Source of the DNA: Vibrio ouci
Lineage (GTDB): Bacteria > Pseudomonadota > Gammaproteobacteria > Enterobacterales > Vibrionaceae
Assembly: GCF_004551525.1 (NCBI RefSeq)
Contig: NZ_SATR01000026.1
Span: 1-64,000, forward strand
Length of the DNA stretch: 64,000 bases
Direction: 5' to 3'
The notes below the pieces were generated by a model, which did no database searches, was not told the DNA's origin, and saw nothing but the letters and a program-made list of their open reading frames with translations. Each line of letters starts with the position of its first letter. The stretch's first letter is position 1. The position numbers and the translations under genes were made by a program. This document shows, piece by piece, positions 17,693-27,291 of the stretch.

Positions 17693-19694
17693 TTAATTGG
17701 TTTTAAATTGAGCCATTTCACCATTCAATTCTTCAACTTGCCCACGAACCTGACTTGATATCTGCGCTGACGAGTTGGAGATCTCTGCAACACCCTCGAC
17801 GGATGCTATCACCTGACCCATAAGGGATTGAATCTCTGCCGTCGCGTGTGATTGCTGCTGCGCTGAACTGAGCAGATCTTGCATCTGCTGGTTGAGCGCT
17901 TCAATTTGATGGGTGGTTGAGCTGAGTGTTCCGTAGGCCTCTTCGGTGTGGTTAGCCCCTTCCTCTGCCAGAGTTTTACTCTTCTCAATTTCACTCACAA
18001 CGGCTCTAGTCGAGGTTTGAATCGCATTCACGATGTTGTTTATCTCTGTCGTTGATTCGGTGGTTCTTGTCGCGAGCATACGCACTTCATCCGCAACCAC
18101 CGCAAATCCGCGACCATATTCACCTGCACGTGCCGCTTCAATCGCTGCGTTGAGTGCCAGAAGATTCGTTTGCTCCGCTAACCCTTCAATCACTTCGGTT
18201 ACTCGGCCGATCGCTTCACTTTCTTTGCTCAATGCATCAACCTGAACGCTTGCTTTACCGATCGTGTCATGCAATGTACCAATCGTAGTTTTGTTTAAAT
18301 CTAATGCCTTTGAACCCGCTTCAATTTGTACTTTTGATTCAGCCAACGTACTTGCTGACTGCTCTGCCTGATGCGCTGTATCCGTTGCTGACTGGCTCAC
18401 TTCACCCACTTGTTGTCCAACGAGATCCATGGTCGCTTTTTGGCTATCAACTTGAGTCACGGTCTGAGCATTTGCGTTCAATAGTTCACTCATACTGCCG
18501 CTGACGGTATTGGCTTTGCTGGTTACGCCTTTGACGATGTTGGCGAGCTCATCGTTCATCTTATTAATCGATTGAGTTAAGCTTGCCAGTTCGTCACTGC
18601 CTTCAACGCTCAGTGGCGATTGGGACACATCGCCATCTGCTATAGATTCCGCTCGTTTCGATATCACGGAAACTCGGCGACCAATGCTCTTACCCATAAA
18701 GTGCGCCGTAGAGACAGACACCACGACGACAACGGCAATTGAGGCGATAAGCAGCTGCAGTACCGTACTCACTGATTGGAAGATACCTTCCCCTGAGCGA
18801 TCGGCTAACGCTTGCTGCTTATTGATCACAGTTTCTAAGCTTGAATTTAGTGACTCTACCGCTGGCACCAGTTCATTCGCCATTTTTTTGGTTCGCTAAG
18901 TTCCAGTCTGGCGCTTTTCTTAACGCAACGACTTGGTCAGCGAGCGGAAAATAGAGCTGCTGCATGTCTTTAAATAATGACCACAGCCCCTGATCACTAC
19001 TTGATAAAAGCTCAACCTTAGAGTCAATTTCAGCAACTGATTTGGCATGAGATTTCAAGAAATCTTGGTATTTATCTAGATGTTCCTGCTTGCCGTAAAG
19101 TAGAAAATCGCGCATAGAGGAAAGTGCGTTAGCAAGTGACGTATAGCTATCTGCATACAACCTGAATAAGCGTTTACGCTCGCCACCTTCAGTATTGCCA
19201 GCTTCATCATTAATCAAACCTTGAAGTTGATCCAATGCAACTTCAGCGATAGGTGCCGCTTCATTAATAAACAGAGCATGCGCTGGTAGGTTTTCTTCAC
19301 TGTGGCTCATCTCAGATATTGCACTGAGCGATTGAGACACTGCGCCCCATTTACCCACTACCTCTTGGTAGCTCTGCTCATCAACTAACTCTTCGAGTGA
19401 AATCAGTAGGATCTCTACGCGGTCAATCGCTTGAGTTAGATTGTCTTGCTGAGTTTGTTGCAGTGATTCTTCACCACCAAGCAGCATGTACGCTCTTAAA
19501 GAGGACACCGTGGCATGAATAGATTGCTGAAGTGTACGGCCTGCATCAACGGTCGGAAGGTCGCGGTCAAGCAATGACCTCGTCTGTGTTTCTACCGTGC
19601 TGACGCTACGAAAGGTAAAAAATGCGGAAACGATAAAAAGTACTGCAAGTGACAGAAAACTTAGCTGTAACTTCCCTGATATCGTGAGTTTCAT
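17693..19694 (-). pseudogene. methyl-accepting chemotaxis protein split by a single-base frameshift
   Basis: Two adjacent leftward reading frames form one receptor. The upstream part (18873-19694) has an N-terminal membrane segment and a four-helix-bundle-like sensor. The downstream part (17693-18883) has the second membrane segment, HAMP and a full signalling domain with NLLALNAAIEAARAGEYGRG. The frames join at a run of seven A (complement of 18883-18889). Total length 2002 bases is 3 x 667 + 1, so one extra base breaks an otherwise intact 666-residue protein. Removing one A reads NQKMANELVPAV without interruption. The true start is ATG at 19694 with AGGAG. It may be a real mutation, a sequencing error, or a slippery tract corrected at expression. 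Confidence 0.85.
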
Positions 19695-19862
19695 CCATCT
19701 AACTCCTAATATTTGGCTCGGCACCAATATAACGGCTATTACGATTATGTAAAATAGTTGTTATTCACGTTTTCTAAACTTTAGTTATAAGTGTAGTCCT
19801 ACGCGAAGCAAAGCTAGATGTAAGGGAGAAAGTAAAAAGAGGACGAAAGGGATAGAAGATGA

Positions 19863-19903
19863 GAGAAAAAGAAAAGGCCCTTATACATTGCGTATAAAGG
19901 CCT
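19863..19903 (-). terminator. terminator of the DUF3332 gene
   Basis: A 12-bp stem with one mismatch (19875-19886 with 19892-19903) is followed leftward by CTTTTCTTTTTCTC, a good T tract, immediately after the DUF3332 stop codon. Confidence 0.8.
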
Positions 19904-19910
19904 AGAACAA

Positions 19911-20450
19911 TTAGATGTTCGTTGTTGCTACGTAGTTAGTCAGTTCGTCATTTGAAACTGTTGTTACGTACTCATCATTTAGGTAGAACGCAACGCTATC
20001 TTCAGCTTTCTCACCACGTAGTACTTTTTGTGTACCGTCGATGTAAGTGATGTCCATCTGCATTGTGTTCTCGTCAATCTGCTGCATAGTAGCGTGCTCA
20101 ACACTAGAGTTGTTTGACAGTGGTACGTCTTTTAGTGAACTGTCCAAGCTGCCGTTAACTTTGATGTAGTTTTTAGTTGGAGTATCAACTACAGCTGGAG
20201 ACTTGCCTGAAAGTGGGTTAGTACCTGTCCAGAATTCAATTGCGTTGATCACGAATAGATCGACTGTACCCGCAATACCGTATGCAGGAGATAGAAGTAG
20301 GAACATACCTTCACGAGCGTAACGGTTATCAACGACTTCTAGGTTGAACTTAGATACTAGACCAGTTGTCGCCATTTGACCCATACAACCTGTTAACGAA
20401 GTTAGACCTAAACCAGCAACAATTGCCACTTTCAAAACGTTAGATTTCAT
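19911..20450 (-). CDS. DUF3332 family lipoprotein
   Basis: A 179-residue protein recognised as the DUF3332 family common in Vibrio. The N-terminus is a lipoprotein signal with lipobox LTGC (Cys at residue 22), so the mature protein is probably anchored to the outer membrane. A hydrophobic stretch around residues 48-72 includes SPAYGIAGTVDLFVINAIEFWTG-like sequence typical of the family. The C-terminal part is hydrophilic with beta-rich character. Codon choice suggests high expression. It is a single-gene unit with its own terminator. Function unknown. Confidence 0.85.
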   Translation of the reverse strand: MKSNVLKVAIVAGLGLTSLTGCMGQMATTGLVSKFNLEVVDNRYAREGMFLLLSPAYGIAGTVDLFVINAIEFWTGTNPLSGKSPAVVDTPTKNYIKVNGSLDSSLKDVPLSNNSSVEHATMQQIDENTMQMDITYIDGTQKVLRGEKAEDSVAFYLNDEYVTTVSNDELTNYVATTNI

Positions 20451-21008
20451 AATTTACCACCATCATTATTTGAGGTGGCTGATAATACTCCTGAATATTT
20501 CTAAATCCATATTCTTACTAAACATTTTACACAAAGTTTACTGTGTTAAGTTTCTGTTTTTAGGTGGGTTTATTCCTACAGACCAATAAATCATCTCTTG
20601 TAAACTCACTGGTTAAAATACAACCCACCGAATAAGACAAGATGCTTAATTTATACGCAACCAGCATAATATCTCTCTCTAATTAATCACCCTCTTCCAT
20701 CATGTTTATCTGGTTAAGTAGCAATCAATTAGTGTTATCTGTCACAGGCAAGATCGAAACATAAAACCACCAACACAAACAATCGATAGTTATATATTCC
20801 ATAAATAAAGAGAATTACCAGTGATTAACACCAATAAATTACACATCAATTAGCGAAATTTAGAATTGTTCTCTGGATCATATTTTCCATCAATGATGTT
20901 GCTTAGATATTTATAAAATGAATAATAAGCAAGGTTACACAAATGTAACAAAACACAACTTCATATAAATATTAATAATATAAACCTCTATTCACAGGCA
21001 GGAAAAGC
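20451..21008. other. 558-bp AT-rich intergenic region between divergent genes
   Basis: No coding frame or RNA gene is visible. The region must hold leftward signals for the DUF3332 gene and rightward signals for the symporter. A half-matching CRP-like sequence, AGTGTTATCTGTCACA, lies at 20731-20746, but only one half fits well. The glycine riboswitch known upstream of a Vibrio symporter gene of this family was looked for and its conserved blocks were not found. Confidence 0.5.
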
Positions 21009-22556
21009 ATGACAAAGCGTATATCGCTGGCCGTATTGGCGAGTCTATTTGCAGGTAGCGCTGCGGCATCCAATTTGGATGACAAAATCAACGAAGTCGT
21101 TGCACCTATCGTTAACCCTTTTGTAGGAATGATCTTTTCGACTATTCCGTTCCCTTTTACAGACGTACAGGTGCCGTGGATTGTTCTTTGGTTAGTTGTT
21201 GCAGCAACTTTCTTCACTTTCTACTTAGGCTTCATTAACGTTCGCGGTTTCAAACACGCGGTTCAGTTAGTCTCTGGTAAGTTCTCTAATCCTAAAGCGA
21301 AAGCTGACGGTGAAGTTTCACACTTCCAGGCCCTAACGACTGCACTATCCGGTACGGTTGGCCTTGGTAACATCGCAGGTGTTGCTGTAGCCGTTTCCAT
21401 CGGTGGCGCGGGTGCGACATTCTGGATGATCCTTGCAGGTCTACTCGGTATGTCGAGCAAATTTGTAGAGTGTGCTCTGGGTGTTAAATACCGCAATACC
21501 AACCCTGACGGTTCGGTATCTGGCGGTCCAATGTACTACCTAAGCAAAGGTCTGGCGAAGCGCGGCAATGCTGCTCTTGGTCGTACTCTTGCGGTTCTAT
21601 TCTCTGTATTTGCAATTGGTGGCGCACTTGGTGGCGGTAACATGTTCCAAGCAAACCAAGCATTCAAACAGGTTGTAGGCGTAACAGGTGGTGATGCATC
21701 ATTCTTCGCAGACAAAGGTTGGTTGTTTGGTCTGATCCTTGCGGTTATCGTTGGTATCGTAATCATCGGTGGTATCAAATCAATCGCGAAAGTAACAGAG
21801 AAAGTTGTTCCTTTCATGGCAACTATCTACGTTGGCGCTGCTCTTATCATCATTGCAATGAACTACGATCGAATTGATGACGCATTTGCGGCAATCTTTA
21901 ACGGTGCATTCACTGGTGAAGGAATTGCAGGTGGTGTAATCGGCGTTCTTATCCAAGGTTTCAAACGTGCAGCGTTCTCGAACGAAGCGGGTGTTGGTTC
22001 AGCGGCTATTGCTCACGCAGCAGTTAAAACGAAAGAGCCAATGTCAGAAGGTTTCGTATCACTACTAGAACCATTCATTGATACGGTTGTTATCTGTACG
22101 ATGACGGCATTAGTTATCATCATCACTGGTTACCTAGACACTGACACTGGTCTTGCGGGTGTAGAACTAACTTCTGCAGCATTCGGTAGCGCAATTAGCT
22201 GGTTCCCATATGTACTTGCAATCGCAGTAGTGCTATTCGCATTCTCAACGATGATTTCTTGGTCTTACTACGGCCTAAAAGCTTGGACTTACCTATTTGG
22301 TGAGAGCAAAACAGCAGAGCTTATCTTCAAAGTTAAATTCTGTGTGTTTGTTGTGATTGGTGCAGCAATGAACCTAGGCCCAGTAATCGACTTCTCTGAT
22401 GCGATGATCTTTGCAATGGCACTCGTGAACATTGTTGGTCTTTACATCCTAGTACCAGAAGTTAAGCGCGACCTAGCTGACTACCTAGAGCGTTTCAACG
22501 CAGGTAAAGTTTACAAAGTTCAGCAAGAAGGCAAGCTAACGCAACAGCCTGAGTAA
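21009..22556 (+). CDS. sodium:alanine symporter family (AGCS) transporter
   Basis: A 515-residue inner-membrane Na+-coupled amino acid carrier. It has around 10-11 hydrophobic segments and the family signatures GNIAGVAVAVSIGGAGATFW and FKRAAFSNEAGVGSAAIAH. The N-terminus carries an extra hydrophobic segment ending AGSAAAS, possibly a cleavable signal sequence. Codon usage is strongly biased toward preferred codons (GGT, GCT, CTA), unlike the catabolic operons nearby, which suggests high expression. CAGGAAAAGC provides the ribosome-binding site. Substrate (alanine, glycine or similar) is inferred from the family. Confidence 0.92.
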   Translation: MTKRISLAVLASLFAGSAAASNLDDKINEVVAPIVNPFVGMIFSTIPFPFTDVQVPWIVLWLVVAATFFTFYLGFINVRGFKHAVQLVSGKFSNPKAKADGEVSHFQALTTALSGTVGLGNIAGVAVAVSIGGAGATFWMILAGLLGMSSKFVECALGVKYRNTNPDGSVSGGPMYYLSKGLAKRGNAALGRTLAVLFSVFAIGGALGGGNMFQANQAFKQVVGVTGGDASFFADKGWLFGLILAVIVGIVIIGGIKSIAKVTEKVVPFMATIYVGAALIIIAMNYDRIDDAFAAIFNGAFTGEGIAGGVIGVLIQGFKRAAFSNEAGVGSAAIAHAAVKTKEPMSEGFVSLLEPFIDTVVICTMTALVIIITGYLDTDTGLAGVELTSAAFGSAISWFPYVLAIAVVLFAFSTMISWSYYGLKAWTYLFGESKTAELIFKVKFCVFVVIGAAMNLGPVIDFSDAMIFAMALVNIVGLYILVPEVKRDLADYLERFNAGKVYKVQQEGKLTQQPE

Positions 22557-22592
22557 TTCTAAGTACCGAGCTTAACCATTACTGAACACAAG

Positions 22593-22618
22593 CAGCAGGC
22601 CTCGGTCTGCTGTTTTTT
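22593..22618 (+). terminator. terminator of the AGCS symporter gene
   Basis: CAGCAG (22593-22598) pairs with CTGCTG (22607-22612), followed by six T. An alternative pairing of ACCGAG (22565-22570) with CTCGGT (22601-22606) overlaps the loop. Confidence 0.7.
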
Positions 22619-23029
22619 ATTGTCATTTTTTCACTAACAACAAACAAACCTTTGTTTTGCTGATTTATCACTCATAAGTATAAAGCTCTAGCTTTCGCCA
22701 AAGCCGAATTCAAAAACTAGAATGATCCTCCAGTCGTTTTCTACCAAGCTCCAACCCCTCCCCTCTATTTCATTCTGTCGATTAGCCATTTTTAACATTT
22801 TGGTTACACTTATAAATAACCAGCGCATTTGAAATTGTTCGCTACTTTATCGGAGGTTTTCAGACAAAAACTTTCGCTACCAACAAGCAGTCAGTAGGTT
22901 ATTTCAATTTGCGTCAAGAGAAGTATGAAGTTTAGGTATCTATCTTGGCCCACTATCGAAACATGATTTGTGTGCCAAAGAACATTGCTATCGGTGCGAT
23001 CCACCTTTGGCGATATCAAGGAGATAGTA
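22619..23029. other. 411-bp upstream region of the bkd operon
   Basis: No reading frame, RNA or strong hairpin is seen beyond the symporter terminator. An AAGGAGATAG ribosome-binding site precedes bkdA1. No copy of the TTTACGTAAACG LiuR-type motif was found by eye, so bkd may be controlled differently from the liu and etf genes. Confidence 0.45.
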
Positions 23030-24136
23030 ATGAATGTTCAGACACTTCCGATGCTAAGGTTTATTGATTTTCAAGGAGAATCAGTCAACCAGCTACCAGC
23101 ATGGGCAGACATATCAACCTTAGTACGATTCTATAAAGATATGGTACTAACTCGAACCTATGACAATAAAGCGGTCGCCTTACAACGAACCGGTAAACTT
23201 GGCACCTACCCCTCTCACTTAGGTTCAGAAGCCTATGGGGTGGCGATCGGCCATGCCATGCACCCTAGAGATGTCTTCATCCCCTACTATCGGGACATGC
23301 CCGCCATGTGGGTTAGAGGCATTCCAATGGAAAAAAACCTTCAATACTGGGGCGGTGATGAACGCGGTAGTGATTTTCACGTCACACCGAACGAAGGTGA
23401 ATCGCCAGAACATTGCCGTGATTTACCATTTTGTGTGCCTATCGCGACTCAATGCACTCACGCCGTCGGTGTCGCAGCGGCGCTCAAAATCGAACATCAA
23501 CACCACGCCGCCCTCGTTACGTGTGGTGATGGCGCCACTTCGAAAGGGGATTTTCTCGAAAGCATCAACTGTGCTGGGGCTTGGAACTTACCTTTAGTGT
23601 TTGTCGTCAATAACAATCAATGGGCGATTTCCGTCCCGCGCGCGCTTCAATCTGCCGCAGAATTCTTATCAGACAAGGCCAAAGGCGCGGGTATTCATGG
23701 TATCACTGTCGATGGTAATGATGTGGTCGCCGTACATGACTGCGTGCTGGCGGCGCTGGACCGAGCGCGTAAAGGCAAAGGACCAACACTGATAGAAGCG
23801 ATAAGCTACCGACTTAGCGACCACACCACGGCCGATGACGCGAGCCGTTATCGCAGTAATGATGAACTTTCCGAAGCTTGGCAATATGAACCCATTCTTC
23901 GTCTTAGAGCCTACCTCATTGCGAAAAACGCTTGGAATGATGAGCAAGAACAAGCTTGGCTCCTCGCATGTAAAGAACAAGTCGAAACTGCTGTCGAGCA
24001 TTACATGAACCTGCCCCCGCAAGCGCCAGAAACTGCCTTTGATTACCTCTATGAACAAGCGCCACTTGAGCTCAATCAACAGCGCGATCAATTGATCAAC
24101 AAAGCAATGCGAATGCAAGGAGGCAAACATGGCTGA
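23030..24136 (+). CDS. bkdA1: branched-chain 2-oxoacid dehydrogenase E1 alpha subunit
   Basis: A 368-residue thiamine-diphosphate enzyme that decarboxylates branched-chain 2-oxoacids, feeding isobutyryl-, isovaleryl- and 2-methylbutyryl-CoA into the acyl-CoA dehydrogenase steps. The cofactor motif spans GDGATSKGDFLESINCAGAW to NNNQWAIS. The YRLSDHTTADDASRYR segment is the phosphorylation-loop region typical of BCKDH/PDH E1 alpha. The start at 23030 is preferred (AAGGAG upstream) to an in-frame start 20 codons earlier. It overlaps bkdA2 by eight bases. Confidence 0.9.
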   Translation: MNVQTLPMLRFIDFQGESVNQLPAWADISTLVRFYKDMVLTRTYDNKAVALQRTGKLGTYPSHLGSEAYGVAIGHAMHPRDVFIPYYRDMPAMWVRGIPMEKNLQYWGGDERGSDFHVTPNEGESPEHCRDLPFCVPIATQCTHAVGVAAALKIEHQHHAALVTCGDGATSKGDFLESINCAGAWNLPLVFVVNNNQWAISVPRALQSAAEFLSDKAKGAGIHGITVDGNDVVAVHDCVLAALDRARKGKGPTLIEAISYRLSDHTTADDASRYRSNDELSEAWQYEPILRLRAYLIAKNAWNDEQEQAWLLACKEQVETAVEHYMNLPPQAPETAFDYLYEQAPLELNQQRDQLINKAMRMQGGKHG

Positions 24137-25112
24137 ATTGACATTAGTAGAAGCGGTCAACCTTGCACTGCACCATGAAATGGATAAAGACCCCAGCGTC
24201 GTACTCCTTGGTGAAGATGTTGGCGATAATGGCGGTGTGTTTAGAGCAACCGTTGGCCTTAAAGAACGATTTGGTCTCAAAAGAGTGATTGATTCACCGC
24301 TCGCCGAAGCGCTGATTGGTGGTGTCACCGTCGGCATGGCGTCACAAGGTTTACGCCCGATCGCCGAGTTCCAATTTCAAGGGTTTGTCTTCCCTGCCAT
24401 GGAGCACTTGATGTGTCATGCAGCGCGAATGCGCAACCGAACTCGCGGACGATTAACCTGCCCTGCGGTTTTTCGCGCTCCGTTTGGTGGTGGCATACAC
24501 GCGCCAGAGCACCACTCTGAAAGTGTTGAAGCGTTATTTGCCCATATTCCTGGCTTTAAAGTCGTGATCCCTTCCTCGCCTCAACGCGCCTACGGTTTAC
24601 TGCTCGCTTCTATCCGTAGTAACGACCCCGTTATGTTCTTCGAGCCAAAGCGTATCTATCGCACCGTCAAATCTGATGTAATCGACAGCGGTGAAGCTCT
24701 TCCACTCGATACCTGCTTTACCCTGCGTAAAGGCCGCGACATTACATTAGTAACCTGGGGCGCTTGCGTGGTGGAATCTCTTCAAGCCGCACAAACGCTT
24801 TCATCACAAGGGATAGAAGTTGAGGTGATTGATCTCGCCAGCATCAAACCAATTGATATGGATACCATTCTTCGTTCGCTAGAGAAAACCGGACGTTTGC
24901 TTGTTGTCCATGAAGCGAGTCGGACCTGTGGCGTAGGAGCTGAGATTTTGGCTCGCACCGCCGAACATGCGATGTGTTTACTCAAAGCACCGCCGAAGCG
25001 CGTAACGGGTATGGATACCATCATGCCTTATTACAGAAACGAAGATTATTTCATGATTGAGGAGCAAGACATTGTGCTCGCTGCAAGAGAGCTCGTGGAG
25101 GGATGGAAATGA
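24129..25112 (+). CDS. bkdA2: branched-chain 2-oxoacid dehydrogenase E1 beta subunit
   Basis: A 327-residue transketolase-type beta subunit. It shows VVLLGEDVGDNGGVFRATVG, the pyrimidine-binding PIAEFQFQGFVFPAMEH segment and the C-terminal domain with ITLVTWGACVVES and VIDLASIKPIDMDT. It pairs with E1 alpha to form the decarboxylase. The overlap with the genes on both sides implies translational coupling. The family alone does not exclude pyruvate or acetoin as substrate; surrounding liu, mms and etf genes support branched-chain substrates. Confidence 0.9.
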   Translation: MAELTLVEAVNLALHHEMDKDPSVVLLGEDVGDNGGVFRATVGLKERFGLKRVIDSPLAEALIGGVTVGMASQGLRPIAEFQFQGFVFPAMEHLMCHAARMRNRTRGRLTCPAVFRAPFGGGIHAPEHHSESVEALFAHIPGFKVVIPSSPQRAYGLLLASIRSNDPVMFFEPKRIYRTVKSDVIDSGEALPLDTCFTLRKGRDITLVTWGACVVESLQAAQTLSSQGIEVEVIDLASIKPIDMDTILRSLEKTGRLLVVHEASRTCGVGAEILARTAEHAMCLLKAPPKRVTGMDTIMPYYRNEDYFMIEEQDIVLAARELVEGWK

Positions 25113-26248
25113 AAACGTTCTTATTACCCGATCTTGGCGAAGGACTCGCCGAGTCTGAGATTGTCGAATGGCATATCAATGTCGGTGACAGTGTCGAGTT
25201 AGACCAAGTGGTATTAACGGTTGAAACAGCCAAAGCGGTTGTCGAGGTTCCTGCGCCCTACTCTGGCGTCGTGGTTAGCCGTCATGGTGAAGCTGGTGAT
25301 GTCATCAACATTGGTGCACTACTGCTTGAAATAGAAGAGCAACCTGAACTGGTGGGTTCTACGGCTACACAACAAAATCAGAAGAGTGATGCTGCTACTG
25401 TAGTGGGCAATGTCTCACACACTACCCACCAAGTGGATGTCGATGACTTTTGGATTGGCAGCACTCATAACCCCACCAATGAAGAGCTCGTGACTGCGCT
25501 GCCTTCTGCAAGATTACTGGCGAAGAAGCTTGGTGTCGATTTGAATACCGTTGATGGTAGCGGCGCCAACGGGATGATCACCGACGCGGACATTTACACC
25601 GAGGTGCGTAAGCAAAGCCCAGGGACAGAAGTCCTTAAAGGGGCGCGGCGCACTATGGTGTCGACCATGTCAGACTCTCACCATAACGTTGCTGCGGTTA
25701 CGATTACAGAAGAGGCGAGCCTCGCTAACTGGTCAAGTTCTGAGGACATTTCTGGAAGGCTAATAAAAGCAGTGGTTTATGCCTGTCAGCAAGAGCCAGC
25801 GATGAACGCTTGGTTTGACGCAGAAACCATGACACGGTGTGTGCATAGCAGAGTCAACATCGGTATCGCGGTCGACAGTAGCCACGGTTTGTACGTTCCG
25901 GTACTTAAACACGCTGAGACCTTTAACAATGATGATATTCGAAACTGGCTTAATGAAACCGTTAAAGGGATTCGAGAGCGTAAGATAGGTCGAGAGAGCC
26001 TGCAAAACGCGACCATTACTCTATCTAACTTTGGAGCGATTGCTGGGATATTTGCCACGCCTGTGGTCTCTCCGCCACAAGTGGCGATAGTCGGCGCAGG
26101 CCGCATCATTGAGCGTGTCGTCATGGATAATGGCAATCCAATCACAATTAAAGTGATGCCGCTATCGATTACCTTTGACCACCGCGCTTGTACCGGCGGT
26201 GAGGCAGCAAGGTTTACTAAAAAACTGGTCGAGCATTTACAGCGCTAA
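25109..26248 (+). CDS. bkdB: branched-chain 2-oxoacid dehydrogenase E2 (dihydrolipoamide acyltransferase)
   Basis: A 379-residue E2. It has one lipoyl domain (about residues 1-78; lipoylated Lys in VETAKAVVEVPAP), a peripheral-subunit-binding domain (about 125-165; SARLLAKKLGVDL) and a catalytic acyltransferase domain to the end. The active-site motif reads DHRACTGGEAARF, with Thr where the usual DHRxxDG has Asp; the TGGEAARF form occurs in a known E2 subgroup. ATG at 25109 has GGAGG seven bases upstream and is preferred to one two codons earlier. No E3 gene follows, so lipoamide dehydrogenase must come from elsewhere. Confidence 0.9.
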   Translation: MKTFLLPDLGEGLAESEIVEWHINVGDSVELDQVVLTVETAKAVVEVPAPYSGVVVSRHGEAGDVINIGALLLEIEEQPELVGSTATQQNQKSDAATVVGNVSHTTHQVDVDDFWIGSTHNPTNEELVTALPSARLLAKKLGVDLNTVDGSGANGMITDADIYTEVRKQSPGTEVLKGARRTMVSTMSDSHHNVAAVTITEEASLANWSSSEDISGRLIKAVVYACQQEPAMNAWFDAETMTRCVHSRVNIGIAVDSSHGLYVPVLKHAETFNNDDIRNWLNETVKGIRERKIGRESLQNATITLSNFGAIAGIFATPVVSPPQVAIVGAGRIIERVVMDNGNPITIKVMPLSITFDHRACTGGEAARFTKKLVEHLQR

Positions 26249-26253
26249 ACGAA

Positions 26254-26283
26254 AAAACGCCGAATTTTTTGATTCGGCGTTTT
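26254..26283. terminator. bidirectional terminator between bkdB and etfA
   Basis: A perfect 12-bp stem (26254-26265 with 26272-26283) is flanked by A on one side and T on the other. It can end the rightward bkd operon and the leftward etf operon. Confidence 0.85.
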
Positions 26284-26322
26284 ATATAAATGAAAGAGTA
26301 CCCTTCCAAATCAGATGGCGAG

Positions 26323-27282
26323 CTAACCATCCACCTTATTAATCAATTCAGGTAACAAGGTAAATAGATCCCCGACTAAGCCATAATCGGCAATTTCAAA
26401 AATCGGCGCATCTTGGTCACTGTTGATGGCAACGATCACTTTTGAGTCTTTCATGCCCGCTAAATGTTGAATTGCGCCAGAAATACCAATTGCAATATAG
26501 AGCTTAGGCGCGACAATCTTACCTGTCTGGCCAACTTGCAGATCATTGGTAACAAATCCGGCATCAACGGCTGCTCTAGAAGCGCCAATCGCGCCGCCTA
26601 ACTTATCGGCTAGTGCTTCTACCATCGCGAAGTTTTCTTTGCTGCCCACACCGCGTCCTCCGGAAATAACGACGTCGGCAGCTGAGAGATCAGGTCGAAC
26701 ACTTTCAGTCACCACTTGCCCCAGCATCTCTGTATAAATGGATGGCACATCAACGTCGATCGCTTCAACAGGCACACTCGCTTGCGCATCACTGCTGACT
26801 TTCTCAAACGCGGACTCCCGAATCGTCATAACAATGACCGCATCTTGAGAAGAAACCCGAGCCAAGGCATTACCAGCATAAATTGGTCGAACCACGATGT
26901 CAGCGGCTTCTATCGCGATCACATCAGTGAGCTGTCCGACATCGAGCAATGCAGCAATTCTTGGCGAGAGATCTTTACCAAAAGAGCTCGCCGATGTGAG
27001 GATATGAGAATACGCCCCAGCCATAGCTGCAATCATAGGAGCAAGACGCTCACTCAACGGTGTATCTAAACGTGGGTCTGAAACCACCACGACTTTTGTT
27101 AATAATGGTAAGTTGGTACAAGCCTGTACTAGGTCATCACAAATCTCACCAATCAGAAGTAAGTCTATCGGTGCTTCATTAGCGTGCTTTGACACTTGGC
27201 TCGCTGCTTCTATGGTCGCTAACATGCCTGAAGATAATGTTTTACCGTCATGCTCGGCAATAATAAGGATTCGATTACTCAT
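26323..27282 (-). CDS. etfA: electron transfer flavoprotein alpha subunit
   Basis: A 319-residue FAD-binding subunit. The C-terminal FAD domain is plain: VISGGRGVGSKENF, then the signature VAPKLYIAIGISGAIQH and AINSDQDAPIFEIADYG. With EtfB it accepts electrons from the acyl-CoA dehydrogenases of the valine and leucine operons and hands them to ETF-quinone oxidoreductase. It lies nine bases after etfB and ends at a shared terminator. Confidence 0.96.
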   Translation of the reverse strand: MSNRILIIAEHDGKTLSSGMLATIEAASQVSKHANEAPIDLLLIGEICDDLVQACTNLPLLTKVVVVSDPRLDTPLSERLAPMIAAMAGAYSHILTSASSFGKDLSPRIAALLDVGQLTDVIAIEAADIVVRPIYAGNALARVSSQDAVIVMTIRESAFEKVSSDAQASVPVEAIDVDVPSIYTEMLGQVVTESVRPDLSAADVVISGGRGVGSKENFAMVEALADKLGGAIGASRAAVDAGFVTNDLQVGQTGKIVAPKLYIAIGISGAIQHLAGMKDSKVIVAINSDQDAPIFEIADYGLVGDLFTLLPELINKVDG

Positions 27283-27291
27283 AGAACCTCC

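Noticed and set aside
18873..18889. Programmed ribosomal frameshifting in the split chemotaxis receptor
   Set aside because: Restoring the frame needs a +1 shift (or -2), not the common -1 shift on A-rich slippery sites, and no stimulatory structure is evident. A simple indel is more likely.
20731..20746. CRP-binding site AGTGTTATCTGTCACA
   Set aside because: Only the right half matches the consensus well, and it lies about 260-285 bases from both genes, so it is not reported as a site.
20451..21008. Glycine riboswitch upstream of the AGCS symporter gene
   Set aside because: A tandem glycine riboswitch is known before a Vibrio symporter gene of this type, but none of its conserved sequence blocks or paired elements could be found in this AT-rich region.
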